Of a stretch of 5,401 nt of DNA, positions 1 through 5,401 are shown piece after piece. Position numbers and translations under genes: made by a program. Source of the DNA: an uncultured Eubacteriales bacterium (lineage in GTDB: Bacteria > Bacillota_A > Clostridia > Lachnospirales > Cellulosilyticaceae); the NCBI GenBank assembly GCA_900556665.1, contig USPX01000153.1:1-5401 (forward strand), given 5' to 3'. The notes beneath the pieces are model-generated. The model worked only from the letters and a program-made list of their open reading frames with translations. It was not told the origin of the DNA and did no database searches. How positions within the stretch are numbered: position 1 is the stretch's first letter; every line of letters begins with the position of its first letter.

Positions 1-158
1 CTAGATGTAACGGTCTACCCCGTCTAAGCCTACTAAGCCTTGCCTTTCGGTTAGTAACTCCAAGATGTTCTTCAAAATACAACTCACTACCGATTTTCAG
101 CTTCCTCGGCTCTCTGAAAGTTCATTTATATTTCTACTCTTCTTTTCACAGTTTTTAG
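1..158 (-). ncRNA. T-box riboswitch leader, 5' part (Stem I and Stem III), runs off the left edge
   Basis: A T-box binds an uncharged tRNA through a specifier codon and lets transcription continue into an amino-acid gene when that tRNA is uncharged. Read on the minus strand, Stem I is clear. Base helix AACT (153-150) pairs with AGTT (59-56). A kink-turn-like GTGAA/GGAG follows, then AAGA (144-141) pairs with TCTT (65-62). The loop-E strand AGTA (138-135) faces GAA (73-71). The helix AAATATAA (133-126) pairs with TTGTATTT lower down. AGAGAG (115-110) and the distal stem CCGA/TCGG (109-106 with 93-90) follow. A hairpin ACGG (23-20)/CCGT (13-10) precedes the expected TTA. The specifier is best read as AAC (69-67), followed by the usual A, so asparagine; ATC (66-64, isoleucine) is the alternative. 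The antiterminator and the regulated gene, perhaps an aminoacyl-tRNA synthetase, lie left of the window. The class is firm; the amino acid is tentative. Confidence 0.88.
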
Positions 159-191
159 CAATTTAAATAATTATCCTTAAATATATGTGAT

Positions 192-220
192 ATTATAAAT
201 AACTCATTATTATTTGTCAA
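192..220 (-). promoter_or_regulatory. Consensus sigma-A promoter for the T-box leader
   Basis: On the minus strand a perfect -35 TTGACA (220-215) is separated by exactly 17 bases from a perfect -10 TATAAT (197-192). Transcription should start near 185, about 30 bases before Stem I of the T-box. A full-consensus promoter ahead of a riboswitch is expected, because control is by termination rather than initiation. The -35 begins only 18 bases after the ung stop codon. Confidence 0.88.
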
Positions 221-238
221 TAGTTTAAAACTTATTTA

Positions 239-913
239 TTATATATTTTCAATTTGGAAATCAATTGGTGTTTTACCCATTTCTTCTAGTAACCTATTGG
301 CTTTTCTAAAGTGATCACAACCAAAGAATCCATTATAAGCTGAAAGTGGACTTGGATGTGCTGCTTCTAAAATCTTATGTTGTGGATTTGTAATGAGCTT
401 CACTTTTTTACGTGCTGGCGCTCCCCATAGAAGGAAAATAACTGGGTCTTCACGTTCATTAAGCTTTTTAATCACTTCATCCGTAAAAATTTCCCATCCT
501 TGCCCTTTATGAGATTGTGGTTTAGAAGCACGTACGCTTAAAACTGTATTTAATAAAAGTACGCCTTGCTCTGCCCATTTCATTAAGTAACCATTATTTG
601 GAATATAACATCCCATAGTGGCATTTAATTCCTTGTATATGTTTTTTAGGGAAGGTGGTGTAGGCACACCTGGCCTCACTGAGAAAGCCATTCCATGGGC
701 TTGTCCTGCGCCATGATAAGGGTCTTGTCCTAAAATAACAATTTTAGTATCTTCATAGCTTGTGACGCGCATAGCACTAAATAAATCCTCTGCTGGTGGA
801 TAGATTGTTTGTGTTTGATATTCTGTTTTTAAAAAGCTTCGTAATGCAAGATAATAAGGTTTTTCAAATTCTCCCTTAAGTACTTCATCCCAACTATTAT
901 TAAATTTAACCAT
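239..913 (-). CDS. ung: Uracil-DNA glycosylase, family 1
   Basis: This enzyme removes uracil from DNA, arising from cytosine deamination or dUTP incorporation, and starts base-excision repair in the cytoplasm. At 224 residues it has the usual full length. The catalytic motif GQDPYH lies at residues 62-67, with Asp64 as the water-activating residue. The uracil-recognition segment LLLNT is at 119-123 (Asn122), and the DNA-intercalating motif HPSPLSA starts at His186 and is followed by YNGFFG. The proline-rich [12 protein letters not shown] loop (84-95) is also typical. The start ATG at 913 is preceded by AGAAAGGA at 8 bases spacing. The gene follows cysK on the same strand but is separated from it by a strong terminator. 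I see no good promoter of its own in the 54 bases between that hairpin and the start. There is also no GC-rich terminator after its stop, so its transcripts may run into the T-box region. Function is certain from motifs. Confidence 0.97.
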   Translation of the reverse strand: MVKFNNSWDEVLKGEFEKPYYLALRSFLKTEYQTQTIYPPAEDLFSAMRVTSYEDTKIVILGQDPYHGAGQAHGMAFSVRPGVPTPPSLKNIYKELNATMGCYIPNNGYLMKWAEQGVLLLNTVLSVRASKPQSHKGQGWEIFTDEVIKKLNEREDPVIFLLWGAPARKKVKLITNPQHKILEAAHPSPLSAYNGFFGCDHFRKANRLLEEMGKTPIDFQIENI

Positions 914-967
914 TTAGATAATCCTTTCTACTTGTCTATCTTCTACTATAAATTTTGTTCAATAAAA

Positions 968-1021
968 AATAAGGTTATGTCCTATATGATTATTGTATCA
1001 TATTTCGGGCATAACCTTATT
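968..1021 (-). terminator. Strong intrinsic terminator after cysK
   Basis: The arms AATAAGGTTATG (968-979) and CATAACCTTATT (1010-1021) are perfect 12-bp complements. The stem continues with a T-G wobble and two C-G pairs (980-982 with 1009-1007). Past a small internal loop there is a second 7-bp helix (984-990 with 997-1003) around a six-base loop. On the minus strand the hairpin is followed by a T-rich run (969-961), and it lies 43 bases after the cysK stop. It should end the cymR-like/cysK transcript before ung. The plus-strand side lacks a comparable T-run. Confidence 0.88.
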
Positions 1022-1063
1022 ATATTATGTGTTTAAATTAAAAATACACATATTAATTTTTAA

Positions 1064-1993
1064 TTATTGAAAAAGTGTTGTTGATAAATAACGTTCTCCT
1101 GTATCTGGTAAAAGGACAACGATTAATTTATCTTTGTTTTCTTCTAATTTTGCAATTTCTGTTGCTGCACTTAAGGCTGCTCCTGATGAAATACCTACTA
1201 AGATTCCTTCTGTTTTAGCAAGTTTACGTGCTGCTTCAAATGAAGCTTCGTTTGTAACAGGTTTGATTTCATCAATTACACTTCTATCAAATGTATCTGG
1301 TACAAATCCTGCACCAATACCTTGAATTTTATGTGGGCCTGGTTTATTACCTGATAAAACAGCAGAATCAGATGGTTCAATGGCAATGATTTTAACTTCT
1401 GGTTTTTTAGCTTTTAACACTTGGCCAACACCAGACACCGTTCCACCTGTTCCAACACCAGCTAAGAAGTAATCTACCTCACCATCTGTATCTTCCCAAA
1501 TTTCTAAAGCTGTGGTTTCACGGTGTGCTTTAGGATTAGCTGCATTGCTAAATTGTTGTGGAATGAAACTATTGTCAATGGCTTCATGAAGTTCTTGTGC
1601 TTTATCAATAGCCCCCTTCATCCCCTTCATCCCTTCTGTAAGTACCACTTCTGCGCCTAATGCTTTTAAAATATTACGTCTTTCAATACTCATTGTATCT
1701 GGCATTGTTAAAATAAGACGATAGCCACGTGCTGCACAAATATAAGCAAGGGCAATACCTGTATTACCACTTGTTGGTTCAATAATTGTTGTGCCTTCTT
1801 TTACGAGTCCTGCTTTTTCAGCTTCGACTATCATATAATATCCAATACGGTCTTTTGCACTACTTCCTGGATTAAATGATTCAAGTTTAACAACTAATCT
1901 TGCTTTTAAATTCTCTGCCTTACTATAATTAGAAACTTCTACTAAAGGTGTTTTTCCTATAAGATCTGTAATGCTTTTTGCTATTTTAGCCAT
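1064..1993 (-). CDS. cysK: Cysteine synthase (O-acetylserine sulfhydrylase)
   Basis: A PLP enzyme that makes L-cysteine and acetate from O-acetyl-L-serine and sulfide, the last step of cysteine biosynthesis. The 309 residues match the family length. Lys47 in the stretch NPGSSAKDRIG is the expected Schiff-base lysine. TSGNTG (74-79) binds the substrate carboxylate, GTGGT (181-185) cradles the PLP phosphate, and GISSGAA (268-274) supplies the serine facing the pyridine nitrogen. PDTGERYLST (296-305) is the usual C-terminal signature. The start ATG at 1993 has AAGGAGGA seven bases upstream. The gene lies 28 bases after a CymR-like regulator on the same strand with no terminator between them, so the two are co-transcribed. 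In Bacillus and Staphylococcus, CysK is also the co-repressor of CymR, and the pairing here suggests the same second role. CysK is preferred over CysM or cystathionine beta-synthase from the length and motif spelling. Confidence 0.96.
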   Translation of the reverse strand: MAKIAKSITDLIGKTPLVEVSNYSKAENLKARLVVKLESFNPGSSAKDRIGYYMIVEAEKAGLVKEGTTIIEPTSGNTGIALAYICAARGYRLILTMPDTMSIERRNILKALGAEVVLTEGMKGMKGAIDKAQELHEAIDNSFIPQQFSNAANPKAHRETTALEIWEDTDGEVDYFLAGVGTGGTVSGVGQVLKAKKPEVKIIAIEPSDSAVLSGNKPGPHKIQGIGAGFVPDTFDRSVIDEIKPVTNEASFEAARKLAKTEGILVGISSGAALSAATEIAKLEENKDKLIVVLLPDTGERYLSTTLFQ

Positions 1994-2021
1994 ACTGACT
2001 TCCTCCTTAACATTTATATAT

Positions 2022-2474
2022 TTATATATAATACATACCAGCTGTAGCTTGACCTATTGTCTGATACTCCCTTACAAGCTGCTCTAAAGTAATCTCATCT
2101 ATTACCTGGCTGATACTTTCATTAATTGGATTCCATACACGTTCCCTTAAACATTGCTGCAAATTATCATATAACAAACTATTTCCTGTTGGTAAGTCAT
2201 CATCTATAATGGATATTTCACCCTCAATAGCACGAATAATTTGGCCAACTGTAATTTCATCCGGTCTTCTCGATAAAATATAGCCACCTTGTGAGCCCTT
2301 CACACTACGCACAAGTCCAGCTTTTTTTAAAAGTGAAAAAACTTGTTCTAAGTAGTTCACAGATAAATCTTCTCTTGCAGCAATATAAGCTAAAGGCACT
2401 TGTTCTCCTACAGAGTACACTGCTAAGTCAATAAGTGCACGAAGCCCATAACGTGCTTTAGTTGAAATTTTCAT
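2022..2474 (-). CDS. cymR: Rrf2-family regulator, CymR-like (cysteine metabolism repressor)
   Basis: A 150-residue winged helix-turn-helix DNA-binding protein. The N-terminus MKISTKARYGLRALIDLA is the classic Rrf2 opening. The helix-turn-helix covers about residues 27-52, including LSVNYLEQVFSLLKKAGLV, and the wing KGSQGGYILSR follows at 59-69. A long dimerisation helix lies around 104-128. There is one cysteine only (Cys108), so the three-cysteine Fe-S site of IscR is missing; this argues for a CymR type rather than an iron-sulfur sensor. The protein ends GMYYI, and as I recall Bacillus CymR also ends in Tyr-Ile. The ATG at 2474 is chosen because AGGAGG lies six bases upstream. A longer in-frame start at 2540 would begin inside the promoter -35 and adds a non-family N-terminus. 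It is the first gene of an operon with cysK, its expected protein partner. Family is certain; the CymR assignment is likely. Confidence 0.85.
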   Translation of the reverse strand: MKISTKARYGLRALIDLAVYSVGEQVPLAYIAAREDLSVNYLEQVFSLLKKAGLVRSVKGSQGGYILSRRPDEITVGQIIRAIEGEISIIDDDLPTGNSLLYDNLQQCLRERVWNPINESISQVIDEITLEQLVREYQTIGQATAGMYYI

Positions 2475-2512
2475 GTCTCCCCTCCTATTCCTACTATTTC
2501 TATTTGCTTTAT

Positions 2513-2540
2513 AGTATATTACTAAATAAATATTTGTCAA
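2513..2540 (-). promoter_or_regulatory. Sigma-A promoter of the cymR-like/cysK operon, with an overlapping palindrome
   Basis: On the minus strand, -35 TTGACA (2540-2535) and -10 TATACT (2518-2513) are 16 bases apart. A start near 2506 would leave a leader of about 30 bases. The palindrome TAGTA-TAT-TACTA (2512-2524) covers the -10 box and is where an autorepressor could bind. In DNA this AT-rich such a short palindrome can arise by chance. There is no terminator between the yitT stop (2568) and this promoter. Confidence 0.75.
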
Positions 2541-2567
2541 TAGCTTTAGAAAATTAAATATTATTCA

Positions 2568-3414
2568 CTACTTTTCAAAACCTTTCCCTACCACTTCATG
2601 TAAATTCTGAACTGTCATAAATGCATGACCATCCACACTCCCTACATATTTCTTAAGTTCAATGAATTGTTTACGATCCATTACTGTTGTAAGTACCATT
2701 TTATAATCTTTACTATAGCCACCCTCAGCTTGATACACAGTAGCCCCACGGTCTAAATGATTTAAGATATAGCTTTTAATGGCCTCACCGCTTTGACTAT
2801 TGCTTGGTACAAGCATAACATATTTTTGCACTGTAAAACCTGCAATAATATAATCAATTAGTGAACTCGTTACAAGTACACCTAATGCTGCATATAATCC
2901 TTTTTCCACCCCAAAAATAGTTGTTGCAAAAAGGACAACCACTAAGTCTGCAATCATTAGTGATACACCTATATTTAAATGGGTATACTTATTGATAATT
3001 TTCGCTACAATATCTGTTCCTCCAGAAGAAGCTTCTAGATTAAATACTATAGCTTGGCCTATGGCAATGAATAACGCACCAAATAATAATTAATGTATCC
3101 TCACTAATAATCCCTATATTCGGCCATAGAAATTCTAATAGGGTCATTAAAAATGATACAGTTAAACTACATACAATACTTCGTGTGCCAAAGCTTTTCC
3201 CTAGTACCAAGAAGCCAATTAAAAACATTAAAATATCTAAGCTAAAAATAATAATTCCAATAGGTATGCTTGGAATCAGTGCTTTAATGACAATTGATAA
3301 ACCACTAATCCCACCTGCTGCTAAATCAGAGGGCATCCAAAAAAAATATAATCCTATTGAAATAAATAAAGCACCAATAATAATTCCTAAGTATGACAAC
3401 GCTGTCTTCTTCAT
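2568..3414 (-). pseudogene. YitT-family membrane protein (YitT domain plus DUF2179), frameshifted
   Basis: YitT proteins are poorly understood integral membrane proteins of Gram-positives with about five membrane helices and a cytosolic C-terminal DUF2179 domain. Read as two pieces, the family pattern is complete. The N-terminal part (from 3414) has hydrophobic helices and the AGGISGLS motif at residues 33-40. The second part carries SSGGTDIVAKI, more helices, then DUF2179, with GYSKDYKMVLTTVMDRKQ and FMTVQNLHEVVGKGF near the end. The frame changes by one base in the ATT-repeat tract at 3083-3093, after EDTLII; dropping one base there gives 281 residues, the normal length. The downstream piece stays open up to 3089, and its first ATG (2957) has no ribosome binding site, so it is not an independent gene. 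The ATG at 3414 is preferred over GTG at 3423, because GAGGTG (3426-3421) overlaps that GTG and is well spaced for the ATG. It is either a true pseudogene or a sequencing error. Confidence 0.85.
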
Positions 3415-3492
3415 AGTCTTCACCTCGTATATTCTCTGCTTAATATTATTTTCTGATTTATATGTAACTATTCTTTGAAAATGAGTTTATAC

Positions 3493-3540
3493 AATAAGAG
3501 AGATGCAAATTTGTCAGCGCAAATGTGCATCTCTCTTATT
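3493..3540 (-). terminator. Long hairpin after the DUF4340 gene, probable terminator
   Basis: The arms AATAAGAGAGATGCA (3493-3507) and TGCATCTCTCTTATT (3526-3540) are perfect 15-bp complements. Beyond one A/G mismatch the stem continues with ATTTG/CAAAT (3509-3513 with 3520-3524) around a six-base loop. It begins two bases after the DUF4340 stop codon. The T-run after it on the minus strand is weak (TTATTGTATAAAC), so termination may be partial or the hairpin may mainly protect the 3' end. It separates this gene from yitT. Confidence 0.7.
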
Positions 3541-3542
3541 CA

Positions 3543-5042
3543 TTATTTTGTATTTTTCACAATTTGTCCAAGCTCACTAAATAACGCTGTAACTTTTTCT
3601 TTATTAGCTGCAAATTCAATATTGCCATCAATTCTTAAAATATAATAGTTTGTATCATAAGAAATAAGTTCAATATTTTTTGTTGTATTATCCTTCATAT
3701 AATAAACAATACTAACTTCTGCTTTACGTTCTGTTTTTTGTTCAATTTGTGGATTTTGAAGAACAGTTTCAATCATGACACTATCTTCAATCATATTGAG
3801 TAAAGTTTCTGTTTTTTCACAATCTAATACCGTATCGTTAAGTTTCCCTACAATATGATTTGCCAGCACCTCGCCTACTACATCCGCTTCACTATGATCA
3901 GTAGCTTCTTTAGCCACTTCTTGTTTTAATTGTTCTTTATCTTCTACGCTAATTGCCTCTTGGCTTTCTGCTTGAGTAGCTTGCAGTTCATCCACTTTAG
4001 TTTCGTCTGTTTCAGCTTTAACTTCTTCTTTAGTTTCTTCTTGAAGCTTTAACTCATATACTGCTTGTGGATTTGTCATCACAATACGCTCTATCTCTTC
4101 TGCTTTAGGGCGATATACATTACGATGAATCATTTGCAGTGGCTTAAGTTGTTCAAAGTTTTTAAGGCTACTAGCTTTTACTGCATACACATAAGGGCTT
4201 TCATTTTCACTAAAGCACCAAAGGGAACCTTTTTTCTCACCAAAGTTTAAAGTATATTTATTAGCTAATGTAATACTTAAAGTTGGTGCGTTTACACCAA
4301 AAGTATTTTCCTCTGTTACTTTGCCCATAAGTTTTTCACGTTTAAGACTTGTTAATGTATCAAAAAGTCCTAGTACGACTTCTGCTTTCACTTCATAATC
4401 ATCTTTATAATAGTCTTTAAGATACCATTTTTCATTTTGTTTTTCTAAGTTTAAAGTAGTATCACCAGTAGTAATAACAAAGCTCTTAATCTTTTCTAGA
4501 TTTGGCATTGTAATATTCTCATCAATAAGCTCACTTGAATCTACTAATAAAACTTCTGATTTTGTAGGACTTACACAGTATACTAGTTCTGTTTCATTAC
4601 TATAAATGTAGCGCATTGTATGTTCTTCATTTACATCACCTAAACAAAATGTTTGACTTTCACCATTTGTATTATAAAGTACAATTTTAGGTGAGTCTTC
4701 AGTAATACCATAAACTGATGTGTCTTTTACATGACGCACAATATTGATACTTTCTTCTGTTTGAAAATATGTTACCCATTCATTAATTAATTCACTATTA
4801 TATGTAACTTCTACTTCTAAAGGATTAAACCATACACCTTTGTTTTTTTCTAATGTTACGCTGTCTCTATCTTCGATTTGAATTTTATTAACTTCTCCTG
4901 TTAATAAATTTAACGGTAGTGCTACTTCTTCCACAAGCACTTCAGTACTCATAGCCTCGATTTGTACTTTATACTGGGCATAAAATATCCCACCTACAGC
5001 TACAATTAGTGCTGCTGCAATAACACCAAATTTCTTTTTCAT
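3543..5042 (-). CDS. Membrane-anchored DUF4340 protein
   Basis: A 499-residue protein with an N-terminal KKK followed by one hydrophobic helix (about residues 5-22). It is probably a signal anchor with the bulk outside the cell; no lipobox cysteine is present. Two related beta-rich segments carry the DUF4340 pattern. The first is VYGITEDSPKIVLYN...FCLGDVNE...YCVSPTKSEVLLVDSSEL (about 110-172). The second is TFGVNAPTLSITLANK...NFGEKK...VYAVKASSL (about 247-293). Residues 334-388 are a low-complexity Glu/Lys/Ala/Thr stretch, then a third beta-rich part reaches the C-terminus. The molecular function of DUF4340 is unknown. In many bacteria it sits beside a GldG-like ABC export system, which is not visible here: the gene has its own promoter and a hairpin after it, so it looks monocistronic. 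The start ATG at 5042 has AGGAGG eight bases upstream. Family call is good; a role at the cell envelope is inferred. Confidence 0.85.
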   Translation of the reverse strand: MKKKFGVIAAALIVAVGGIFYAQYKVQIEAMSTEVLVEEVALPLNLLTGEVNKIQIEDRDSVTLEKNKGVWFNPLEVEVTYNSELINEWVTYFQTEESINIVRHVKDTSVYGITEDSPKIVLYNTNGESQTFCLGDVNEEHTMRYIYSNETELVYCVSPTKSEVLLVDSSELIDENITMPNLEKIKSFVITTGDTTLNLEKQNEKWYLKDYYKDDYEVKAEVVLGLFDTLTSLKREKLMGKVTEENTFGVNAPTLSITLANKYTLNFGEKKGSLWCFSENESPYVYAVKASSLKNFEQLKPLQMIHRNVYRPKAEEIERIVMTNPQAVYELKLQEETKEEVKAETDETKVDELQATQAESQEAISVEDKEQLKQEVAKEATDHSEADVVGEVLANHIVGKLNDTVLDCEKTETLLNMIEDSVMIETVLQNPQIEQKTERKAEVSIVYYMKDNTTKNIELISYDTNYYILRIDGNIEFAANKEKVTALFSELGQIVKNTK

Positions 5043-5105
5043 TTTTCTTTCCTCCTGCTTCTAATAACTCTGTAGCACAGAATCTTTCAAAACAATATTC
5101 AACAT

Positions 5106-5134
5106 AGTTTAGCATTAAAATGATATTTTTGCAA
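5106..5134 (-). promoter_or_regulatory. Probable sigma-A promoter of the DUF4340 gene
   Basis: On the minus strand, -35 TTGCAA (5134-5129) is 17 bases from -10 TAAACT (5111-5106). The predicted start near 5099 gives a leader of about 57 bases before the ATG. Each box has mismatches to consensus and the region is very AT-rich, so this is a moderate call. Confidence 0.5.
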
Positions 5135-5162
5135 TTTATAATTTTACTAATACATTGTTTCA

Positions 5163-5191
5163 TTGATTTTTTTATAATAATCATTTAAAAT
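5163..5191 (+). promoter_or_regulatory. Possible sigma-A promoter for the plus-strand gene
   Basis: TTGATT (5163-5168), a 17-base spacer and TAAAAT (5186-5191) on the plus strand give a plausible promoter. The leader would be about 105 bases. An inverted repeat TTGATTTT/AAAATCAA (5163-5170 with 5187-5194) spans both boxes. In DNA this AT-rich both could be chance. The 259-base gap between the divergent genes shows no other structure I can support. Confidence 0.25.
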
Positions 5192-5301
5192 CAAATTATA
5201 TATTTTCTAAATTGTTTAAGATTTACAAATTATAAAACCGTATATTTCTTTTACTATACTCACATATATTATTATCTCATGTATAATGGAGGGATTTTTT
5301 T

Positions 5302-5401
5302 ATGCAGAAAATTATATTACCACTTAGTAAATGTATTCCTGGCATGGTGACCGCTCAACCCGTTGTAGATTTAAAGACGGGCTCAACTATTATAGCGCAA
5401 A
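5302..5401 (+). CDS. N-terminal fragment of a probable HD-GYP/HD-domain protein, cut by the window edge
   Basis: Only 33 codons are present (MQKIILPLSKCIPGMVTAQP and onward). The ATG at 5302 follows GGAGGG (5288-5293) with eight bases between, so translation from here is convincing. The opening, with basic and hydrophobic residues, a short acidic or polar link, then PGMVTAQPVVDLKTGSTIIAQ, resembles the N-terminal segment of HD-GYP proteins, where a PGM motif is followed by the words 'A.DV.D..G..LL..G'. Such proteins hydrolyse cyclic-di-GMP. The catalytic domain is outside the window, so this is an inference from the opening alone; another protein sharing that N-terminal fold is possible. It is divergent from the DUF4340 gene. 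Confidence 0.5.
   Translation, partial: MQKIILPLSKCIPGMVTAQPVVDLKTGSTIIAQ

Noticed and set aside
1134..1325. Plus-strand open frame of 63 codons
   Set aside because: It lies wholly inside cysK on the opposite strand, which has complete family motifs. It has no ribosome binding site and no recognisable protein.
2022..2474. IscR (iron-sulfur cluster regulator)
   Set aside because: IscR needs three cysteines near residues 90-110; only Cys108 is present. The cysK neighbour and Tyr-Ile ending favour CymR.
2475..2540. Upstream start giving the cymR-like protein 22 more residues
   Set aside because: The extension begins inside the promoter -35, has no ribosome binding site, and precedes the standard Rrf2 opening MKISTKARYG, which has a strong AGGAGG before it.
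2568..2957. A separate short gene starting at the ATG at 2957
   Set aside because: The same frame stays open upstream to 3089 with conserved YitT sequence, and no ribosome binding site precedes 2957. It is the distal half of the frameshifted gene.
3185..3478. Plus-strand open frame of 97 codons
   Set aside because: It is antisense to the yitT N-terminal part and its leader, and the hydrophobic yitT codons explain the open frame.
3424..3492. Promoter for the yitT-like gene (TTACAT-16-TATTAA)
   Set aside because: Both boxes are poor matches and the region is very AT-rich, so I could not support a specific promoter.
4065..4250. Plus-strand open frame of 61 codons
   Set aside because: Shadow of the DUF4340 gene on the other strand, with no start signal or family pattern.
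4969..5184. Minus-strand open frame of 71 codons
   Set aside because: It overlaps the DUF4340 start, promoter and leader in another frame and lacks a ribosome binding site.

Overview
The window is about two-thirds AT. It has strong AGGAGG-type ribosome binding sites, sigma-A promoters, a T-box leader and a DUF4340 protein, all of which point to a low-GC Gram-positive of the class Clostridia. A Lachnospiraceae/Cellulosilyticum-like host would fit, but that is an inference without any search. The genes look chromosomal. I see no mobile element, tRNA, rRNA or CRISPR array.

Almost everything is on the minus strand, so transcription runs right to left. From the right: a gene fragment on the plus strand enters at 5302 and runs off the window; its start looks like the N-terminus of a cyclic-di-GMP HD-GYP type protein. 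Divergent from it, 5042-3543 encodes a membrane-anchored DUF4340 protein with a Glu/Lys-rich insert, ending at a long terminator-like hairpin. Next (3414-2568) is a YitT-family membrane protein whose reading frame is broken by a one-base shift in an ATT-rich tract near 3083-3093. Then comes a two-gene operon: a CymR-like Rrf2 regulator (2474-2022) and cysteine synthase cysK (1993-1064), with its own TTGACA promoter at the right end and a strong terminator (1021-968) at the left. Uracil-DNA glycosylase ung (913-239) follows. The left edge (about 185-1) holds a consensus promoter and the 5' part of a T-box riboswitch. The gene that riboswitch controls lies beyond position 1.

The most coherent story is sulfur and amino-acid control. 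In Bacillus and Staphylococcus, CymR represses cysteine-acquisition genes only in complex with CysK. Here the two partners sit 28 bp apart under one promoter, and the regulator ends in Tyr-Tyr-Ile, a C-terminus of the kind used by other CysK-binding partners. The T-box is a second amino-acid sensor; its specifier reads best as AAC (asparagine). Nothing in the window amounts to a clearly new system. The points most worth checking are the CymR tail and CysK pairing, the T-box specificity, the yitT frameshift and the orphan DUF4340 gene.
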